Origin: Nocardioides aromaticivorans
GTDB taxonomy: Bacteria > Actinomycetota > Actinomycetes > Propionibacteriales > Nocardioidaceae
Reading direction: 5' to 3'
Length of the DNA stretch: 64,000 nt
Assembly: GCF_013408525.1 (NCBI RefSeq)
Contig: NZ_JACBZM010000001.1
Span: 3,782,001-3,846,000 of the forward strand
Part shown: in pieces, positions 43,117-51,331 of the stretch
How the letters are laid out: each line of letters opens with the position of its first letter
Position numbering within the stretch: position 1 is the first letter of the stretch
Notes under the pieces: model-generated
The model's input: only the letters and a program-made list of their open reading frames with translations
What the model was told of the DNA's origin: nothing
Databases searched by the model: none
Made by a program: the position numbers and the translations under genes

Positions 43117-43152
43117 TTTCAGGCTCGGAATCTACGGATTCCGAGCCTGAAA
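43117..43152 (+). terminator. Island-borne terminator directly after tRNA-fMet
   Basis: A perfect 16-bp stem (43117-43132 with 43137-43152) has loop TACG, starting five bases after the tRNA. It lies inside the island and takes the place of the hairpin that follows the right attachment site (54161-54198). Confidence 0.85.
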
Positions 43153-43174
43153 GCATTTACGAACTTGATCGAGT

Positions 43175-43186
43175 GTCCACTTAGTG
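43175..43186. promoter_or_regulatory. Putative integrase arm-type site, left end
   Basis: GTCCACTTAGTG is repeated with one change (GTCCATTTAGTG) at 53973-53984 near the right end. Matching sites near both attachment ends suggest integrase arm binding. Confidence 0.4.
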
Positions 43187-43310
43187 ACGGGTTTCCCGGA
43201 CAACGTTCTAGCCGGCGGGCGTAGTGCGCCCCCGGGTGACCTACAACGCTGCCACATCGGGACCGGCCCGCGGATCGACGCCGGACGGCGGTTGGCTATG
43301 CGGGTCCGAC

Positions 43311-44243
43311 ATGACCCACCTCATGACGATGACCGCCAGCCACGCCCTCGACCGGATCACCGACTGGCAGACCGCCCTACGTGCCGAAAACAAGAGCCCG
43401 GGCACGATCTTCATCTACGCCGACGGAGCCACCCGCTACCTGCGCTGGTGCGCCGAGGCCGACCACCTGCCGATGAGCCGCGCCGCGCTCAACTCCTGGA
43501 TCGCCGGTCTCCTCGACCGCGGTTCGTCGCCGGGCACCGCCCGTATCCGCCAGCTCGCCGTACGCCGCTTCGCAGCCTGGCTCACCGCCGGCGGTGAGAT
43601 CGACGCCGACCCGTTCCCCGGAGTCAAGGCACCCCGCTACGAACCACCGCTGGTCGAGCCGCTCACCGACGCCGAGCTCCGCGCACTGATCGCCACCTGT
43701 GCCGTCCCCGCCGACCACGCCCGGCCGGAAGACACCCTCAACGACCGCCGCGACGAGGCCATCATCCGGCTCATGTTCGAAACCGCCATCCGCTCCGGGG
43801 AGCTCGTCGACCTCCAACTCGACGACGTCGACCTCATCGCACGGCTGATCACGATCCGTCGTGGCAAGGGTGGGCGCGGCCGAGTGATCCCCGTCGGCCA
43901 GAAAACGACCGAGGCGCTGCTGGTCTACCTCGACCAGCGTGAACAACACCCGCTGGCCGCCAGCCCTGACCTGTGGCTCGGCAACCGTGGCCAGCGGTTC
44001 GGACGCGAAGGACTCAGCCGCGCCCTGCGCCGACGCGCCAAGCGAGCCGGCGTCCAGCGCTTCCGACCCCACCGGCTGCGGCACACCGCCGCCCACCGCT
44101 GGCTCGCCGCCGGCGGCTCCGAATCCGGCCTCATGGCCATCGCCGGATGGACCCGCAGCGACATGCTCGTCCGCTACACCCGCGCCCGCGCCTCCGAACG
44201 AGCTGCCGCCGAGGCACGTCGTCTCGACCTGGGAAACCTCTGA
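43311..44243 (+). CDS. Tyrosine recombinase / island integrase
   Basis: The 310-aa protein has an N-terminal SAM-like core-binding domain (about 10-95) and a catalytic domain with Arg161 (ETAIRSGEL), His254 and Arg257 (PHRLRHTAAH), Trp280 (AIAGW) and Tyr289 (LVRYTRA). The complete Arg-His-Arg-Trp-Tyr set predicts activity. It lies 200 bp from attL and reads away from the tRNA, the usual place for an island integrase. ATG codons at 43311, 43323 and 43329 are all possible starts. XerC/D-like size; no excisionase is recognised nearby. Confidence 0.92.
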   Translation: MTHLMTMTASHALDRITDWQTALRAENKSPGTIFIYADGATRYLRWCAEADHLPMSRAALNSWIAGLLDRGSSPGTARIRQLAVRRFAAWLTAGGEIDADPFPGVKAPRYEPPLVEPLTDAELRALIATCAVPADHARPEDTLNDRRDEAIIRLMFETAIRSGELVDLQLDDVDLIARLITIRRGKGGRGRVIPVGQKTTEALLVYLDQREQHPLAASPDLWLGNRGQRFGREGLSRALRRRAKRAGVQRFRPHRLRHTAAHRWLAAGGSESGLMAIAGWTRSDMLVRYTRARASERAAAEARRLDLGNL

Positions 44244-44380
44244 ACCTCGGTTCGTGAGGTCGTCAGGACCACGAAAGCGACTATGTCTCGCATTCTGGAC
44301 ACGTGGGTGCCGTCGGGCCGGCGCCGAGCGGTTCTCCCATCAGCCAAGGACGCCTGTCCACGACTATGGGAGAGAGCACC

Positions 44381-44893
44381 GTGAAGATCACCAACATGCG
44401 CACCATCGCCACCACCGGCATCGCCGTCCTCGCGATCGGCGGGATCGGCGTCGCCGCCCACGCGGCCACCAGCGACCCGGCCCCCACGACCCCGACTCCG
44501 GCCGTCGTAGACGCCCCGAGCACGCCGGCGACCCCGGAGGACACGGCTGACGTGATCGAGGGTGACAACAACGGCGACAACCAGAACACTGACGACGCCG
44601 CGCAGGGTGACGCGCAGGACGGCAACACCGACGAGGGCGACGTCGTCGAGGGTGACAACAACGGCGAGAACGACAACGTCGACAACGGTGACGTGGCCGA
44701 GGGCGACGACAACGGCGACAACCAGAACGCCGACGACGGTGCCCAAGGCGACGTCCAGGACAACGCTGGCGACACCAACGACGCTGCTGCCGACGACAAC
44801 CAGGGCGACACGGGCAACACCGGCTCCGGTAACGCCGGCGACAGCCAGGACAACGCCGGTGACGGCGCGAACGGCGACGGTTCCAACGGCTGA
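44381..44893 (+). CDS. Secreted Asp/Asn/Gly/Gln-rich low-complexity protein
   Basis: The 170-aa product has a signal peptide (about 1-28, ...GVAAHAA), a Thr/Pro-rich spacer, and then imperfect repeats of the type EGDNNGDNQNTDD and GDVQDNAGD, strongly acidic and with no cysteine. GTG 44381 is preferred because GGGAGAG lies five to six bases upstream; ATG 44366 is in frame. It could bind cations or act as a wall-associated spacer. A terminator hairpin follows at 44907-44939, then the sigma factor gene, so these may be one transcription unit with attenuated read-through. Confidence 0.75.
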   Translation: MKITNMRTIATTGIAVLAIGGIGVAAHAATSDPAPTTPTPAVVDAPSTPATPEDTADVIEGDNNGDNQNTDDAAQGDAQDGNTDEGDVVEGDNNGENDNVDNGDVAEGDDNGDNQNADDGAQGDVQDNAGDTNDAAADDNQGDTGNTGSGNAGDSQDNAGDGANGDGSNG

Positions 44894-44906
44894 CACCATG
44901 GTCATC

Positions 44907-44939
44907 GGTAGGACGGGCAGTCTTCCTGCCCGTCCTACC
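44907..44939 (+). terminator. Hairpin between the secreted acidic protein and the sigma factor gene
   Basis: A perfect 14-bp stem (44907-44920 with 44926-44939) closes loop TCTTC. It ends 11 bp before the ribosome site of the sigma factor. There is no U-tract, so it may lower read-through or block RNA decay rather than stop all transcription. Confidence 0.65.
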
Positions 44940-44963
44940 ATCGTGTCCTGGAGGAGTCAGTCG

Positions 44964-45542
44964 GTGACCGAAGAGCTCGAGTTGGCCGTGGCCGGTGCCG
45001 CGGCCGGTGACGGCGAAGCGATGCGCACCCTCTACGAGGCGCTCGCATCCCGCGTCGCGGGTTACCTGGAGTTCCGGGGTGCAGCAGACCCCGACGGCAT
45101 GACGAACGACGTGTTCGTCCGGGTCCTGACCCGGATGGCCGAGATCACCGGAGGCTGGCCCGGGTTCCGGGCTTACGTGTTCACCGTCGCTCACGGAAAG
45201 CTCGTGGACGAGTTGCGGAGTCGGGACCGCAGACCGGCTCACACCGAGTACGACGCGGATTCGGACCCACGCACGCATGCCTCCGCCGAGGACCAGGCCC
45301 TTGAACGTGCCGGTTCCAGCGACGTCCTGGCGGTGCTCGATCTGCTCCCCGAGGACCAACGCGCTGTGATCACACTGCGCGTGCTGGGCGAGCTGACTCT
45401 TAAGGAGACAGCTGCGGCGATCGGACGCAGCGAGGTGGCCGTCAAGAAGCTCCAGAGCAAGGCACTGGGCAGTCTCCGCAGGCTGCTGAGCACCGGGCAA
45501 TCGGACCCCGGGAGCGCGACCACGTCGGAGGGATTCCGATGA
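44964..45542 (+). CDS. ECF-like sigma-70 family RNA polymerase sigma factor
   Basis: The 192-aa protein has a region 2 domain (about 15-80, AMRTLYEALASRVAGYL and WPGFRAYVFTVAHGKLVDELR) and a region 4 helix-turn-helix (about 115-170, LDLLPEDQRAVITLR, LTLKETAAAIGRSEVAVKKL). No region 1 or 3 is present, as in ECF sigma factors. GTG 44964 has a GAGGAG site seven bases upstream. It overlaps the next gene by four bases (ATGA), the standard coupling of a sigma factor and its anti-sigma factor. Confidence 0.9.
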   Translation: MTEELELAVAGAAAGDGEAMRTLYEALASRVAGYLEFRGAADPDGMTNDVFVRVLTRMAEITGGWPGFRAYVFTVAHGKLVDELRSRDRRPAHTEYDADSDPRTHASAEDQALERAGSSDVLAVLDLLPEDQRAVITLRVLGELTLKETAAAIGRSEVAVKKLQSKALGSLRRLLSTGQSDPGSATTSEGFR

Positions 45543-46225
45543 CCAAGCACAACCATCACGAGGACGAACCCATGATCAGCGAAACCGCAGTCGACGACCC
45601 GGCAATGCGCGATCTCTTCGCCGAGCTGAGCGCCCTCGCTGACCGGCCCACGCCGGCGGTCGGCGATGAACTCGCCGCCCTCTTCGCTGGAGCAACCCCG
45701 CTGGCCGCTGCGCGCAGTCGCCGGAACAAGGCAGCCAAGACCGGCCTCATCGGCCTGGTCACGGCAGGAATCCTGGCCGGCGGCGTCACCGCTGCCGCCG
45801 CAGCCAACGAGCTGCCGACCCCGGCACAGCGCATCGTCTCCCGGGTTATCAACACCCTCACCCCATTGGAAATCCCGAACCCCGACGAGCAGGGGCCGGT
45901 CGAGCACCAGACCGACACCAACATCGACGACAACGGTGACCAGCCGGGCCAGGACGTTGACCAGCCCGGTCAGGACGGAACCGAACAGGGTGACCAGAGC
46001 GACGGCCAGGGCGGCCAGTCGGGCGGAGACCAGTCGGGCGAGCCGGCCGGCGGCGCCGGCGACCAGGGCGTGTCAGACGGTGGCGCGGACCAGCAAGGCA
46101 GTGGTCAGGGAACCACGGGCGGCACAGCGGGTGAGTCCGGAGACACTGGCACATCGGGCAACGACTCCGGCGGCGCCGGAACAACCGGTGGTCAGCAAGG
46201 CACCAACGGCTCCGGCCAGAACTGA
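45539..46225 (+). CDS. Single-pass membrane protein, putative anti-sigma factor with Gly/Gln-rich outer tail
   Basis: The 228-aa product has a cytoplasmic N-terminus (about 1-65, with DDPAMRDLFAELSALADRP, a short helical stretch that could bind the sigma factor). One membrane helix (about 68-90) and a 135-residue outer tail of Gln/Gly/Asp/Ser repeats follow. No zinc-binding anti-sigma motif (HxxxCxxC) is present. The call rests on gene position and topology. The outer tail has the same low-complexity style as the secreted protein encoded upstream, suggesting both act in the same wall environment. Confidence 0.65.
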   Translation: MTKHNHHEDEPMISETAVDDPAMRDLFAELSALADRPTPAVGDELAALFAGATPLAAARSRRNKAAKTGLIGLVTAGILAGGVTAAAAANELPTPAQRIVSRVINTLTPLEIPNPDEQGPVEHQTDTNIDDNGDQPGQDVDQPGQDGTEQGDQSDGQGGQSGGDQSGEPAGGAGDQGVSDGGADQQGSGQGTTGGTAGESGDTGTSGNDSGGAGTTGGQQGTNGSGQN

Positions 46226-46419
46226 CGGGACACCATGGGACGCCTCGGCCCTGGCATCTTCCTCGCCATCGCCGGTTCGGGCTGTTGCTCGGCGTTGTCG
46301 ATGGCAGCTACGAGTTCGGCAATCACTAAGAAGCGCCCCGGGGTTTGCCGCTGCCAGCTGATGTCAAGGATCTCGGGGAGGACGCCGACCGTGGGCCACG
46401 GGAATCGATCCGGGTCCAC
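46192..46419 (-). CDS. Possible small protein, 75 aa, leftward
   Basis: This ORF starts at GTG 46419 and has an excellent ribosome site on its strand (AAAGGAG, six bases before the start). The product contains WPTVGVLPEILDISWQRQTP and FLVIAELVAAIDNAEQQPEP and resembles no family I know. It overlaps the 3' end of the anti-sigma-like gene by 34 bp, tail to tail. Third-position bias is modest. It may be a real orphan gene, or chance in a 240-bp gap. Confidence 0.35.
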   Translation of the reverse strand: MDPDRFPWPTVGVLPEILDISWQRQTPGRFLVIAELVAAIDNAEQQPEPAMARKMPGPRRPMVSRQFWPEPLVPC

Positions 46420-46468
46420 TTACTGCTCCTTTCATCGACACGACCGGTAGCGCCAATGCGGCGCGGAC

Positions 46469-47605
46469 GTGAGCGGCACCCTTCTCAGCGGCTCGCGTGA
46501 GAGCCGGCCAGCGGAGTGGCCGGGACGCTGGCGGCTACGCCACCGCCGCGGTGAGCCCGGTGACGACGGTGCTGTTCTGGCTCCGGACAAGTTCTGGGTG
46601 AACCCAGCCCTGACATCAGCCACCCGACCGCCCGATCTGCCCGCCGGCCTCACCGTCGAGGAGGCCGTCCGGATCAGCGATGCGATCACCGCCGCGCACG
46701 CCGAGTCCACCCGCACCGTGTACGACTTCGCATGGAGCCAGTGGGAACGCTGGTGCTCTACTCGCGGCGCCACGCCGCTGCCCGCGGAGCCGGCGCTGAT
46801 CTGCGCGTACCTCACCGAACGGGCGGCCGACGGACTCTCGGTCGGCACCATCGACCTGGCCTGCGGCGCCATCTCCTACCGCCACCGGATGCACGGCCTG
46901 AGGGACCCGGTCCTTACCGAAGGGGTTCGGCAGGTCCGCCGAGGACTGCGCCGGATCATCGGCCCCGCTCCACGCCGCCAGGCACGCCCACTGGCCACCA
47001 CGGAGATCCGCCAGATCGTCCAGCACATCGACCGTTCCACCGCCCTCGGCGCCCGCGACGCCGCCATCATCCTGCTCGGCTTCGCCTCGGCCATGCGACG
47101 CTCCGAGCTCGCCGCGCTCACCCTCGCCGACGTCGAGTTCCAACCCGGCGGCATCCTGCTCACCATCCGCCGGTCCAAGACCGACCAGTACGCCGACGGT
47201 CAGGTCGTCGCCGTGGTCCACGGCCAATACGCCGCCACCGACCCGATCGCCGCACTGGACGACTGGCTGACGTTTCGCGGATCCCAGGCAGGACCGCTGT
47301 TCAGCAGCCTTCGAAACAAGGCGGTGACCCTCGAGCCGATCTCGGGCGAAGCCGTCTCGATCGTGCTCCGCAAACGCGCCCGAGCCGCCGGCCTGGCCGC
47401 CGAACGCATCACCGCCCACTCACTGCGCGCCGGACACGCCACCAGCGCCGCGGTCGCCGGCGTCGCCCTGGACCGGATCGCCGCCCAGACCCGACACAAG
47501 CGGCTCTCCACACTCATGGAGCGCTACATCAGACCGGCCCAAGCCCTGGAGTACACCTCCAGCCGCGACCTCGGGCTATGGGCCCAGCCAGGTCCGGCGG
47601 AGTAG
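46469..47605 (+). CDS. Second tyrosine recombinase, distinct from the island integrase
   Basis: The 378-aa product has a core-binding domain (about 60-150, ESTRTVYDFAWSQWERWC) and a catalytic domain with Arg210 (AMRRSELAALTL), His317 and Arg320 (AHSLRAGHATSA) and Tyr353 (LMERYIRP). It belongs to the group of stand-alone tyrosine recombinases with AHSLRAGH motifs found on plasmids and islands. The start is uncertain: GTG 46469 has no clear ribosome site and the true N-terminus may be later. It lies mid-island, so it could be left from an earlier nested insertion. Confidence 0.85.
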   Translation: MSGTLLSGSRESRPAEWPGRWRLRHRRGEPGDDGAVLAPDKFWVNPALTSATRPPDLPAGLTVEEAVRISDAITAAHAESTRTVYDFAWSQWERWCSTRGATPLPAEPALICAYLTERAADGLSVGTIDLACGAISYRHRMHGLRDPVLTEGVRQVRRGLRRIIGPAPRRQARPLATTEIRQIVQHIDRSTALGARDAAIILLGFASAMRRSELAALTLADVEFQPGGILLTIRRSKTDQYADGQVVAVVHGQYAATDPIAALDDWLTFRGSQAGPLFSSLRNKAVTLEPISGEAVSIVLRKRARAAGLAAERITAHSLRAGHATSAAVAGVALDRIAAQTRHKRLSTLMERYIRPAQALEYTSSRDLGLWAQPGPAE

Positions 47606-47638
47606 TGGGTTTCAAGTCCCCCTGGGCAGGCTGAGAGG

Positions 47639-48910
47639 ATGAGGCACGTGCCAGAAATGACGGATCCGCCCGCGACGCGGGAAGGCGGGCAGGCATGGAG
47701 CCCGTGGCGGACCGTGGTCGCGTTCGGCCTGGTCAGCCTGTCGGCCGACATGGTCTACGAGGGCATGCGGTCGGTGGCCGGTCCGTTCCTCGGCACCCTG
47801 GGGGCATCGGCACTGACCGTCGGCATCGTCACGGGCGCCGGTGAGGCGATGGCGCTCATCCTGCGCCTGATCACCGGGCCATGGGCCGACAAGAGTCAGC
47901 GGCATTGGCGGCTGACCGTTGTCGGGTACGGCATGACCGCAGTCTGCGTGCCCTTGCTGGCGGTCGCTCCCGCGCTTGGAGCGGCAGGCGTTGCGGTGGC
48001 AGCGACCCTGATTCTGCTCGAAAGAGCCGGCAAGGCCGTGCGGAGCCCATCCAAGTCCGCACTGCTCGCCCGGATGGCGACCGGTACTGGCCGTGGGCGC
48101 GGCTTCGCCGTGCACAAGGCGCTGGACCAGGTCGGAGCTTTCGCCGGTCCTCTCCTGGTCGCCGGCGTGGCAGCGGTGACCGGGGTGCTCTGGTCCGGGC
48201 TCGCCCTGCTCGCGATCCCCGGGCTGGCCTCGCTGCTGCTCCTGGCCCAGCTGCGCCGACGGGTCCCGACGATCGCCCAGCCCGACCCCGACGACGAGGA
48301 ACCGGCGGCCGGCGACCAGACTGCGGGCGGGCTCTGGTCGGCGATACTCGGCGCCGACCTGCCGCGCGACTTCCACCTCTTCTCGCTCGCGGTTGCCCTG
48401 ACCACCGCCGGACTAATGACGTTCGGAGTGATCTCGTTCCGGTTCGTCGAGGCCGGCCTGATCTCACTGGCCGCGGCGCCGTTGGTCTATGCGATGGCGA
48501 TGGGCGTCGAGGCGATCGCGGCGCTGCTTACCGGCGACCTCTTCGACCGGTACGGCGGCAAGGTGTTGCTCGCGGTCCCGGTGATCGTTGCCGCGGTCCC
48601 GGTGCTGGTCTTCGCACCGAGCCTGACCCCGGTCCTCGGCGGTGTCGTCCTCTGGGGCCTGGCCACCGGGATCCAGGACTCGACCGTCAAGGCCTTCGTC
48701 GCCGACCTGGTCCCATCTCGCCGTCGAGCCACGGCCTATGGGATCTTCGCCGCGGTCCAGGGACTCGGTGCGATCGCTGGCGGGGTGCTCGCCGGCGCCC
48801 TCGCCGTCCAACGCCCCGGCCTACTCGCCGCATGTGTGTCCGTGCTCCAGCTCGCGTCGTTCGTTCTGCTGCTCAAGCTGACGCGAAGCTCGGCAGAGCT
48901 CAAGCACTGA
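47639..48910 (+). CDS. MFS transporter
   Basis: The 423-aa protein has twelve membrane helices with a central loop (about 205-235) and the MFS loop motifs GPWADKSQRHWR and GDLFDRYGGK. It resembles drug/metabolite efflux members of the superfamily. Substrate unknown. In-frame starts are ATG 47639, GTG 47648 and ATG 47657; the GAGAGGA sequence at 47633 best serves 47648. It is convergent with the histidine kinase gene; 306 bp separate the stops. Confidence 0.88.
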   Translation: MRHVPEMTDPPATREGGQAWSPWRTVVAFGLVSLSADMVYEGMRSVAGPFLGTLGASALTVGIVTGAGEAMALILRLITGPWADKSQRHWRLTVVGYGMTAVCVPLLAVAPALGAAGVAVAATLILLERAGKAVRSPSKSALLARMATGTGRGRGFAVHKALDQVGAFAGPLLVAGVAAVTGVLWSGLALLAIPGLASLLLLAQLRRRVPTIAQPDPDDEEPAAGDQTAGGLWSAILGADLPRDFHLFSLAVALTTAGLMTFGVISFRFVEAGLISLAAAPLVYAMAMGVEAIAALLTGDLFDRYGGKVLLAVPVIVAAVPVLVFAPSLTPVLGGVVLWGLATGIQDSTVKAFVADLVPSRRRATAYGIFAAVQGLGAIAGGVLAGALAVQRPGLLAACVSVLQLASFVLLLKLTRSSAELKH

Positions 48911-49216
48911 AGAGCATCGCAGCGGCACGAGGCTGGTGTTTAGCCGACTATGCGGACGGGTCCTGGTCCCGCGTCCACTGCGCGGTGGCCGAACTCTTGT
49001 GCTGCACCCCGAAAAGCCTGGCAGGGAACCACCATTTGACCGCCCGGCCAACCGCCGTACGACGGCACCAGCAGTCGGCATCGCAACCGCACTCGCGGTT
49101 CCTCGGATTGTGGACTCGCTGGACCAGACTCCGGCTCACAATGTCGAGTCTAGGTCGCCACCCGCAGGGCAGCGGCGGCTTGCTCACGACTGTGCCAGGA
49201 CCCGGCCGCTGCCACA
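48911..49216. other. 306-bp gap between convergent genes inside the island
   Basis: No ORF here has coding bias or a recognisable product, and no strong terminator hairpin was seen. It may be degraded coding DNA, but I cannot assign an origin. Confidence 0.4.
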
Positions 49217-50572
49217 TCAATCGCAGGGAATCTCGATCTCGATTCCGCCCGGGACCAATGCCGCCGTGCCGCCGTTCCGTCGTGCGATGGCAGCGACCAA
49301 AGCTAGGCCGAGTCCGTTGCCGGGGGTGGACCTGCTCGTGTCAGCCCGGGCGAACCGGTCGAACGCCTTGACGCCCAGGTCGGTCGGTATCCCTCCGCCC
49401 TCGTCGGTGACATCTATGCGCAGCATGGGGGAATCGCCTTGGCCGACTTCGACGGCGACCTTGATGGTCCCGCTGCCGTGCTTGATGGCGTTGGCCACCA
49501 GGTTGCCTACCGCGAGCCCGACCCACCGCTGATCGATTCGTACTTCGGCGGATGAGGCTAGGACCTCGATCGATCGCCCAGCTGCGATCGCGAGTTCACG
49601 CAGGTCGGCAATGGCTGATTCGATGAGCACATCCGCGGCAACGATGGATCGGTCGAACCCCGTCGAGGTAGCTTCCTCGAGGTCCAGCAGCGCGTTCGAG
49701 AGGTCCACAAGGCGTTGAGTCTGTACGCCGAGCGAGGTCAACACGGTCGCTATCTCCTCCTCGCTGCGTGGCCGGTGCCGGGCCCATTCGACCTCGGCGG
49801 CCATCAGGGCCAGCGGTGACCGCAGTTCGTGGGAGGCGTCTGCGAGGAACTGGCGCTCTCGAACCTGGCCTTCTTCGATCTCTGCGAGCAGGGTGTTGAA
49901 CGTCGTTCCGAGGCGGGTGAGCTCGTCGTCGCGGTCGGTGTCCACCGGGAGGCGTCGACTGGGGTCTCCGCCGGCGGCGGCAGCGGCGCGGCGGTATCGC
50001 TCGACCGGACCGAACGCCGCTCGCACCGCGCCCCATCCCACGAGACCGGCCGCGATCATCGTGGCCAGGTCTGCCAGGGCGAGTTGACCCAGGAGCTCAC
50101 GAAGGGCCTCGTCATGCTTGTGACGGCTGATGGCGGTGGCGACCACGACTGTCCCTCGGGCGGTTTCGACGGTGAAATAGCGCACTCGGTAGGGGTGCGC
50201 CCCGGGAACGATCACGCGTCCCAGGTCGAGCTGTTTCGGTGTCGCGGTTGCGGTCGTGACCTGGCTTGGGGTGAGGAGCCGTATGACTCCTTGGTCGCTC
50301 TTCGCGGTCACGTCGCCGTTGATGGAGTAGGTCTGGGAAACCTCGCCCGGGTTGTCGGCCGGGAGGGGTTCCCCGGCGCGGACGACCTTCGTGATGAGGT
50401 CGGAATAGGCGAGCAGGTCCTGGTTGAGCTGCCGGTCGAGTGCAAAGCTGACGCGCCAGTAGACGAACCCGCCCGCGGCCAGCAGGACCACGGACATGGC
50501 CAGGACGACCGCTGCGACGATACGGACCCGGATGCGTGCCCGCGGAAGGAATCGGACCCACAGGCCCCTCAT
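49217..50572 (-). CDS. Two-component sensor histidine kinase
   Basis: The 451-aa kinase has two membrane helices (about 15-38 and 168-190) around a roughly 130-residue outer sensor region, then HAMP, a HisKA domain with phosphorylated His248 (ASHELRSPLAL), and an ATPase domain (NLVANAIKHG, DEGGGI, GNGLGLALV). It is a classical OmpR-type partner. Its ATG overlaps the response-regulator stop (ATGA, 50569-50572), so the two are co-translated. Confidence 0.93.
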   Translation of the reverse strand: MRGLWVRFLPRARIRVRIVAAVVLAMSVVLLAAGGFVYWRVSFALDRQLNQDLLAYSDLITKVVRAGEPLPADNPGEVSQTYSINGDVTAKSDQGVIRLLTPSQVTTATATPKQLDLGRVIVPGAHPYRVRYFTVETARGTVVVATAISRHKHDEALRELLGQLALADLATMIAAGLVGWGAVRAAFGPVERYRRAAAAAGGDPSRRLPVDTDRDDELTRLGTTFNTLLAEIEEGQVRERQFLADASHELRSPLALMAAEVEWARHRPRSEEEIATVLTSLGVQTQRLVDLSNALLDLEEATSTGFDRSIVAADVLIESAIADLRELAIAAGRSIEVLASSAEVRIDQRWVGLAVGNLVANAIKHGSGTIKVAVEVGQGDSPMLRIDVTDEGGGIPTDLGVKAFDRFARADTSRSTPGNGLGLALVAAIARRNGGTAALVPGGIEIEIPCD

Positions 50573-51240
50573 GTGCGGGTGTCGAGTCGGTAGCCGACCG
50601 ACCGCAAGGTCGTGATGGACACGATCGACGAGGCGCGCAGATGGTGGCGCAGCCGGGAGACGTAGACCTCCAGGGAGTTGCTGCGCAGGTCCGCCTCGTC
50701 TCCCCACACCTCCTCGAACAACCGCTGTTTGGAGACCACCCTCCCGGGTGGGTCCATCAGGGTGGTGAGCATGTCGAACTCCCGGCGCGCCAACGACAGC
50801 TCGGCGTCCCCGACCCGAACCCGACGAGTCCCGAGGTCGATCGAGACGTCACCGGCAACCAGGACAGAGGACGGACGTTCGTCGCGGCGACGTGCAATCG
50901 CCCGAATGCGGGCGTGGAGCTCTTCGAGCGCGAACGGTTTGACCAAGTAGTCGTCGGCGCCGGCCTCCAAGCCAGCGACACGTTCGCTGACCTCACCCCG
51001 CGCGGTGAGCATGAGGATCGGAACCTGGTTGCCAGCAGCGCGCAATGCCCTGCAAACGCCGGTTCCGCTCAACCCAGGAAGCATCAGATCCAAAACCACA
51101 GCGTCGGGGTCGTGCTCGGCGATAGCGGCGAGCCCTGACTCGCCGTCGTAGCACCCCGTGGTGCGCACGCCGCTCTCCTCCAGGTAGCTCGTGACGAGCT
51201 CGACCATCCTGGGCTGGTCGTCGATGACCACAACATGCAC
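50569..51240 (-). CDS. OmpR-family response regulator
   Basis: The 223-aa protein has a receiver domain with phosphorylated Asp51 (AVVLDLMLPG) and Lys in YLVKPF, plus a C-terminal winged helix (SLEVYVSRLRHHL, LRSVGYRL). It is divergent from the ABC transporter operon with 91 bp between starts, which probably contains its binding site. It most likely controls that exporter. Confidence 0.94.
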   Translation of the reverse strand: MHVVVIDDQPRMVELVTSYLEESGVRTTGCYDGESGLAAIAEHDPDAVVLDLMLPGLSGTGVCRALRAAGNQVPILMLTARGEVSERVAGLEAGADDYLVKPFALEELHARIRAIARRRDERPSSVLVAGDVSIDLGTRRVRVGDAELSLARREFDMLTTLMDPPGRVVSKQRLFEEVWGDEADLRSNSLEVYVSRLRHHLRASSIVSITTLRSVGYRLDTRT

Positions 51241-51331
51241 GACCAGAGTCTAGGAGGCTGTCGCTACGACGGCTGCGCGTCCAAACGTCGGGTTCACGTT
51301 GCTTTCAGGTCCCGTCTCTAGCGTCGTGCAC

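Noticed and set aside
44530..44890. Repeats of GGTGACAACAACGGCGACAA type, possible CRISPR-like array
   Set aside because: They encode the acidic repeats of the secreted protein, are irregular in spacing and lack spacers.
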